A stretch of 17,811 nucleotides of DNA from JAFDWI01 sp964544305 (lineage in GTDB: Bacteria > Actinomycetota > Acidimicrobiia > Acidimicrobiales > Iamiaceae), in assembly GCA_964544305.1 (NCBI GenBank), contig CAZJAZ010000052.1:1-17811 (forward strand). The letters are read 5' to 3'. Position numbers and translations under genes: made by a program. The notes beneath the pieces are model-generated. The model saw nothing but the letters and a program-made list of their open reading frames with translations. It had not been told where the DNA came from and did not search any database. Position 1 is the stretch's first letter, and every line of letters starts with the position of its first letter. This document shows positions 13,771 through 17,811 of the stretch, piece after piece.

Positions 13771-14331
13771 ATGCCCGAGATCAACGAATCAGGTCTGCGT
13801 GAGTCGCGGGTCATTGACATCAACCGTGTCGCCAAGGTCGTCAAGGGTGGTCGCCGGTTCTCATTCACCGCACTCGTTGTGGTGGGAGACGGTGCTGGCC
13901 GAGTCGGCTTGGGTTACGGCAAAGCGAAAGAGGTGCCGCTCGCTATTCAAAAGGGCACCGAGGAAGCGAAGAAGAATCTGTTTTCGGTTCCGCTTGCCGG
14001 TGGCACGATCACCCATGAAGTGCTTGGTGCGCAAGGCGCCGGTCGGGTTATGTTGAAACCCGCCGCACCTGGTACCGGGGTGATCGCTGGTGGTGCGGCC
14101 CGAGCGATCCTGGAAGAAGCAGGCATCCAAGATGTGTTGTGCAAGTCGTTGCGGTCGTCAAACAACATCAACGTGGCACGGGCAACGATCGCGGGTCTTA
14201 AGTCGCTCAAGCGTCCTGACGAGATTGCGAAACTGCGTGGCTTGTCTCCCGAAGAGTTCGTACCAGCCGGTTTGCTTGCGGCGTACCGTGAAACCCAGCG
14301 TGGTCCTGTTGAGTTTGAGGAGGTGCGTTGA
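13771..14331 (+). CDS. rpsE: Small ribosomal subunit protein S5
   Basis: 186 residues: VAKVVKGGRRFSFTALVVVGDGAGRVGLGYGKAKEVP is the double-stranded-RNA-binding part, and GVIAGGAARAILEEAGIQDVLCKSLRSSNNINVARAT follows. S5 helps mRNA unwinding and decoding fidelity. It ends one base before the rpmD ATG. GAGGAGGT inside its 3' end is the rpmD ribosome-binding site. Confidence 0.98.
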   Translation: MPEINESGLRESRVIDINRVAKVVKGGRRFSFTALVVVGDGAGRVGLGYGKAKEVPLAIQKGTEEAKKNLFSVPLAGGTITHEVLGAQGAGRVMLKPAAPGTGVIAGGAARAILEEAGIQDVLCKSLRSSNNINVARATIAGLKSLKRPDEIAKLRGLSPEEFVPAGLLAAYRETQRGPVEFEEVR

Positions 14332-14332
14332 C

Positions 14333-14518
14333 ATGGCAGAGCTGATTGTTACGCAGGTCCGTTCCGCGATTAGTTCAAAACCCAAGCAGCGCGGCACACT
14401 GCGTGCTCTTGGTCTTGGCCGGATTGGTCGCTCAAACACATTGCCGGACCGTCCCGAGATTCGTGGCATGATTGCCCGAGTGCCGCATTTGGTACGCGTC
14501 GAAGAGAGTTCATCGTGA
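14333..14518 (+). CDS. rpmD: Large ribosomal subunit protein L30
   Basis: 61 residues from the ATG at 14333: ELIVTQVRSAISSKPKQRGTLRALGLGRIGRSNTLPD and the end RGMIARVPHLVRVEE, which is the L30 signature. The frame stays open for about 240 bases upstream inside rpsE, so the start must be set by homology and by GAGGAGGT at 14317-14324, eight bases before the ATG. It overlaps rplO by four bases. Confidence 0.97.
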   Translation: MAELIVTQVRSAISSKPKQRGTLRALGLGRIGRSNTLPDRPEIRGMIARVPHLVRVEESSS

Positions 14519-15003
14519 AGGTACATGATCTGAAACCGGCCGCCGGTTCAAACCGGGACCGCAAGCGTGTCGGCCGCGGTATTGGTGGCAAAGGCGGCAA
14601 GACCGCCGGTCGTGGAACCAAAGGTCAAAAGGCCCGGAACACAATCCCGGCAGGGTTTGAGGGTGGCCAAATGCCACTGCACATGCGGGTTCCAAAGTTG
14701 CGGGGGTTCAATAACCCATTCCGGGTCGAGTACCAGGGCATCAATTTGGATGTGCTTGAAGAGACCGGTTTGGATGTGATCACCCCGGATGCATTGCGTG
14801 CGAAAGGTATTGCACGCAAGGGTGCGTTGATCAAGATTCTGGGACGTGGCGCAATTAGTCGTCCGATCACCGTGTCCGCACATGGCTTCTCGGCGTCCGC
14901 GCAAGCGGCCATTACCGCTGCGGGCGGTAGTGTTGAGATCTTGCCGTTGCCGTTCGGAAACGGTCGTCCCCCGGCCAAGGGCAACGCGCTCACCAACCGC
15001 TGA
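14515..15003 (+). CDS. rplO: Large ribosomal subunit protein L15
   Basis: 162 residues from GTG: MKVHDLKPAAGSNRDRKRVG, the Gly-rich RNA-binding stretch GRGIGGKGGKTAGRGTKGQKAR, and the central GFEGGQMPLHMRVPKLRGF. L15 is a late 50S assembly protein contacting 23S rRNA. The GTG overlaps the rpmD stop by four bases. secY starts 27 bp later. Confidence 0.98.
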   Translation: MKVHDLKPAAGSNRDRKRVGRGIGGKGGKTAGRGTKGQKARNTIPAGFEGGQMPLHMRVPKLRGFNNPFRVEYQGINLDVLEETGLDVITPDALRAKGIARKGALIKILGRGAISRPITVSAHGFSASAQAAITAAGGSVEILPLPFGNGRPPAKGNALTNR

Positions 15004-15030
15004 TTTCAATCAGCGCCATCAGGAGCTTTG

Positions 15031-16389
15031 GTGTTCGAGAAACTCTCCAACCTGTTCAAGATCGCTGAACTGCGCAATAAGGTGCTGTTCACGATCATGG
15101 TGATCGTGGTATATCGGATCGGGTCGCAGATCCCGGTGCCCGGTATCGATATCACCCAGCTCCAAACGCTGAAGAACAATTCTGAGACGGGCGGATTGTT
15201 GCAGTTCATGCAACTGTTCTCGGGTGGCACGATCACCCAGTTCTCAGTGTTTGCGTTGGGGATCATGCCCTATATCACTGCGGCGATTGTGATTCAGGTG
15301 CTTACGGTTGCGGTGCCAAAACTCGAGGAATGGCAAAACCAAGGAGCGGTAGGCCAACGCAAACTGACCCAGTGGACGCGCTACATCACGCTGGCAATTT
15401 GTTTGGTGCAATCGGTGTCGTTGACCTACATGTTGCATAACGGTGGCGGCGGTTTCTTCGCTTCAGGTGTGCAAGGCATTGACATGTTCGGTCCCGGCAA
15501 TTTCACGACCGGCCGTATTGCATTGTGTGCGATTTCGCTGACCGCTGGTGCTACGTTGCTGATGTGGATGGGTGAGGCGATTACGCAACGTGGCGTGGGC
15601 AATGGCATGTCGCTCATCATCTTTGTGGCGGTTGCGTCACGGGTGCCCGTTGAGTTTGGAACGGTGAAAGCCGAAAAGGGTTGGTTTGTGATGGCGATCG
15701 TCATTGCGATCTTCGCAGTGATGATGGTGGCGATCGTGTACTTTGAGCAGGGCCAACGTCGTATCCCAGTCCAGTTTGCGAAACGGGTCGTCGGACGTCG
15801 CATGTACGGCGGTCAAAGCACCTACATTCCCTTGAAGGTAAATGCGGCAGGGATTATCGCAATCATCTTCGCTTCGGCGTTGTTGTATTTGCCGTTGGTG
15901 TTTGTCACGATGTTGCCGGTGAAGACGGCTGCGAACGGTCAACCGATCCACAACTGGGCGTACAGCGTTCAGAGTTTCATCAACAACTATCTGGTGTCGC
16001 CAACCAGCGTGGTGTATTTGGTTGTGTACGGGGTCCTGATCTTGTTGTTCAGTTACTTCTACAACTCGATTCAGTTCAATGCACCGATGCAAGCAGACAA
16101 TATTCGCAAGCAAGGTGGGTTTATTCCTGGCATCCGTCCGGGGCCACAAACCGAGAAGTATTTGGCGAAGGTATTAAACCGGATCACGCTGCCAGGTGCC
16201 ATTTTCACAGTATTCATCGCGCTGATTCCTGCGTACTTCCTGACAAAGTATCTGCCCGGTGGCGGGGGAATGTCGCTTGCGTTCTTTGGGATTTCGGTGT
16301 TGATCTTGGTGCAGGTTGCTCTTGACACGGTCAAGCAGGTTGACAGCCAACTCATGTTGCGTAACTACGAAGGCTTCATTTCAAAATGA
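15031..16389 (+). CDS. secY: Protein translocase subunit SecY
   Basis: 452 residues with ten expected membrane segments, starting MFEKLSNLFKIAELRNKVLF. Family marks include RIGSQIPVPGID in the first loop, LGIMPYITAAIVIQVL, MGEAITQRGVGNGMSLIIF, the cytoplasmic QGQRRIPVQFAKR and the C-terminal ADNIRKQGGFIPGIRPG. It forms the channel that exports unfolded preproteins with SecE, SecG and SecA. Start choice: AGGAG at 15021-15025 is five bases before the GTG at 15031 but only two before the TTG at 15028, so GTG is preferred. It is the translocon through which the signal peptidase clients of the upstream island would pass. Confidence 0.98.
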   Translation: MFEKLSNLFKIAELRNKVLFTIMVIVVYRIGSQIPVPGIDITQLQTLKNNSETGGLLQFMQLFSGGTITQFSVFALGIMPYITAAIVIQVLTVAVPKLEEWQNQGAVGQRKLTQWTRYITLAICLVQSVSLTYMLHNGGGGFFASGVQGIDMFGPGNFTTGRIALCAISLTAGATLLMWMGEAITQRGVGNGMSLIIFVAVASRVPVEFGTVKAEKGWFVMAIVIAIFAVMMVAIVYFEQGQRRIPVQFAKRVVGRRMYGGQSTYIPLKVNAAGIIAIIFASALLYLPLVFVTMLPVKTAANGQPIHNWAYSVQSFINNYLVSPTSVVYLVVYGVLILLFSYFYNSIQFNAPMQADNIRKQGGFIPGIRPGPQTEKYLAKVLNRITLPGAIFTVFIALIPAYFLTKYLPGGGGMSLAFFGISVLILVQVALDTVKQVDSQLMLRNYEGFISK

Positions 16390-16414
16390 CGTCAAGCGCC
16401 GTGGGAATGGTGGC

Positions 16415-17080
16415 GTGACCGAGGGCATTCGCATGGTAATGCTCGGCCGTCAAGGTGCAGGCAAGGGCACGCAGTGTGTGCAGTTGTCGCGTCATTATGT
16501 CGTGCCACATATTTCAACGGGTGACATGTTGCGTGCCGCTGTCAAGGCGGGTTCTGACGTGGGTTTGCGTGCGAAAGGTTTCATGGACCGGGGCGAGTTG
16601 CTGCCCGATGAGGTCATGGTCGAGGTGGTTGACGAGCAACTCAACGGGACGGATTCATCGAAGCGTGGATTTATTTTGGATGGGTTCCCACGCACCGTGC
16701 CTCAGGCCGAGGCGTTGGCAAAGATTGTGACGCCCGGTTTGGATGTCGTGGTTGATTTGGAAGTGCCGATTCCGATTGTGCTGGAACGGCTCGCGTCGCG
16801 TCGGGTTTGTGTGGATTGTGGTGCGAACTATTCGACGGTCAGTCCACCCAAGAACGGCTGGGTGTGTGACGAGTGCGGTGGCGATGTGGTGCAACGTGCT
16901 GATGACACGCCCGATGCAATTCAACGCCGTCTTGATTTGTATGAGCGTGAGACGGCGCCGCTGGTGCAGTGGTATTCTGAGGCCGGGTTGCTTGAGGTGG
17001 TCGACGGCTTGGGTGGTGCCGATGTGGTCGCCGAGCGCTTGATTGACGTGATTGAAGCTCGCATCGCGCGCCAGTCGTGA
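16415..17080 (+). CDS. adk: Adenylate kinase, zinc-binding LID type
   Basis: 221 residues. It converts ATP + AMP to two ADP. The P-loop is GRQGAGKGTQ (11-20), followed by STGDMLR, GFILDGFPRT (85-94) and DAIQRRLDLYERETAPL. The LID holds four cysteines (C132, C135, C151, C154), as in Gram-positive zinc-containing forms. The frame is open back to 16316 inside secY. GTG at 16415 gives MTEGIRMVMLGRQ; ATG at 16433 (MVMLGRQ) is the alternative. The gene follows secY by 25 bp and overlaps map by four bases, the usual secY-adk-map order. Confidence 0.96.
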   Translation: MTEGIRMVMLGRQGAGKGTQCVQLSRHYVVPHISTGDMLRAAVKAGSDVGLRAKGFMDRGELLPDEVMVEVVDEQLNGTDSSKRGFILDGFPRTVPQAEALAKIVTPGLDVVVDLEVPIPIVLERLASRRVCVDCGANYSTVSPPKNGWVCDECGGDVVQRADDTPDAIQRRLDLYERETAPLVQWYSEAGLLEVVDGLGGADVVAERLIDVIEARIARQS

Positions 17081-17811
17081 TTGGCGGTATCACCCGTCGT
17101 TCTGAGGCAGATATTGCGGCGATGCGAATCGCAGGCCGAGTGGTTGCCGAAATACATGTGGCGATTCGTGCGGGGATCAAGCCGGGGGTGACGACCGCGT
17201 CGCTTGATGTGATTGCCCGGGACGTATTGGAACGTCGTGGCGCTTCATCGAACTTTCTGGGTTATCACGGGTATCCGGCGGTGATTTGTGTGTCGGTGAA
17301 TGACGAGGTGGTGCACGGTATCCCGGGCGAGCGGATTCTGGTCGAGGGCGACGTAGTCTCGGTTGACTGTGGCGCGGTGGTTTCCGGTTGGCATGGAGAC
17401 GCGGCGTTCACGGTGGGTGTGGGTGTGATTTCGCAGGCCGATCAGCGTTTGATCGATGTGGCAGAGGCGTCGTTGGTGGCGGGGATTGCGACACTGGTGG
17501 GTGGTGGGCGTCTTGGTGACTATGGGGAGGTTGTGGATCGGATCACCGTTGAGGCTGGTTTCGCACAGGCCGAAGGGTTCACGGGCCATGGGATTGGTCG
17601 TGCCATGCATGAGGCGCCTGCAGTTCCCAATGTGGGGCGTGCTGGGACTGGCCCGAAGTTGCGGGTGGGCAACGTCTTGGCACTCGAACCAATGGTGTGT
17701 GCGGGCTCGGGCGAGGTGCGGGTACTTGATGACAACTGGACTGCGGTGACCATTGATGGGGGCCGTGCCGCACATGTTGAACACACGGTTGCAATCACCG
17801 AGCACGGCCCT
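17077..17811 (+). CDS. map: Methionine aminopeptidase type I (3' end cut)
   Basis: 245 residues are present; the window ends before the stop, probably only a few residues short. The enzyme removes the N-terminal methionine from new proteins. All five metal ligands are visible: D97 (VSVDCG), D108 (HGDAAF), H171 (GFTGHGIGR), E204 (LALEPM) and E235 (HVEHTVAI). H80 in VVHGIPG is also conserved. The GTG start overlaps the adk stop by four bases. No N-terminal zinc or SH3-binding extension is present, so it is the short form. Confidence 0.97.
   Translation, partial: MIGGITRRSEADIAAMRIAGRVVAEIHVAIRAGIKPGVTTASLDVIARDVLERRGASSNFLGYHGYPAVICVSVNDEVVHGIPGERILVEGDVVSVDCGAVVSGWHGDAAFTVGVGVISQADQRLIDVAEASLVAGIATLVGGGRLGDYGEVVDRITVEAGFAQAEGFTGHGIGRAMHEAPAVPNVGRAGTGPKLRVGNVLALEPMVCAGSGEVRVLDDNWTAVTIDGGRAAHVEHTVAITEHGP

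Noticed and set aside
16316..16414. Extended adk start within secY.
   Set aside because: The segment is an out-of-frame reading of the conserved end of secY; adenylate kinases begin a few residues before the P-loop.

Overview
The window is a chromosomal segment of a high-GC Gram-positive bacterium. Actinobacteria is well supported by the PknH/EmbR-type kinase and regulator pair, the zinc-type S14, and the codon and start-codon use (many GTG starts). A member of the Acidimicrobiia is my best guess, but that is inference. It carries the end of the str operon and almost all of the S10-spc ribosomal protein cluster, all on the + strand.

Layout. (1) 1-450: the last codons of tuf (EF-Tu), then rpsJ (S10), then a strong intrinsic terminator. 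(2) 453-5435: a four-gene island between rpsJ and rplC, which are normally adjacent. On the - strand are a transmembrane Ser/Thr kinase with a fibronectin-like extracellular part and, upstream of it, an EmbR-like SARP regulator with a C-terminal FHA domain. On the + strand, divergent from them, are a small exported Cys-containing beta-rich protein, a large hairpin terminator, and a type I signal peptidase carrying an N-terminal FHA domain. (3) 5436-5778: a 343-bp leader with two convincing hairpins before rplC. (4) 5779-17811: rplC-rplD-rplW-rplB-rpsS-rplV-rpsC-rplP-rpmC-rpsQ-rplN-rplX-rplE-rpsN-rpsH-rplF-rplR-rpsE-rpmD-rplO-secY-adk-map. Most of these genes overlap by 1 or 4 bp or are separated by a few bases; map is cut by the window end.

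The ribosomal section is conventional in order. The exception is that L22 and S3, encoded next to each other, both carry long charged C-terminal tails. The unusual part is the island. A receptor-like kinase, an FHA transcription factor, an FHA-signal peptidase and a candidate exported client together suggest a phosphothreonine-controlled export system. The divergent intergenic region has three heptamers at exact 11-bp phasing, the layout SARP-type regulators bind. The exported protein's cytoplasmic N-tail holds a TxxD motif of the kind some FHA domains read. These links are inference from gene content; the domain calls are read directly from the sequence. I saw no tRNA, rRNA, CRISPR array, insertion sequence or origin.
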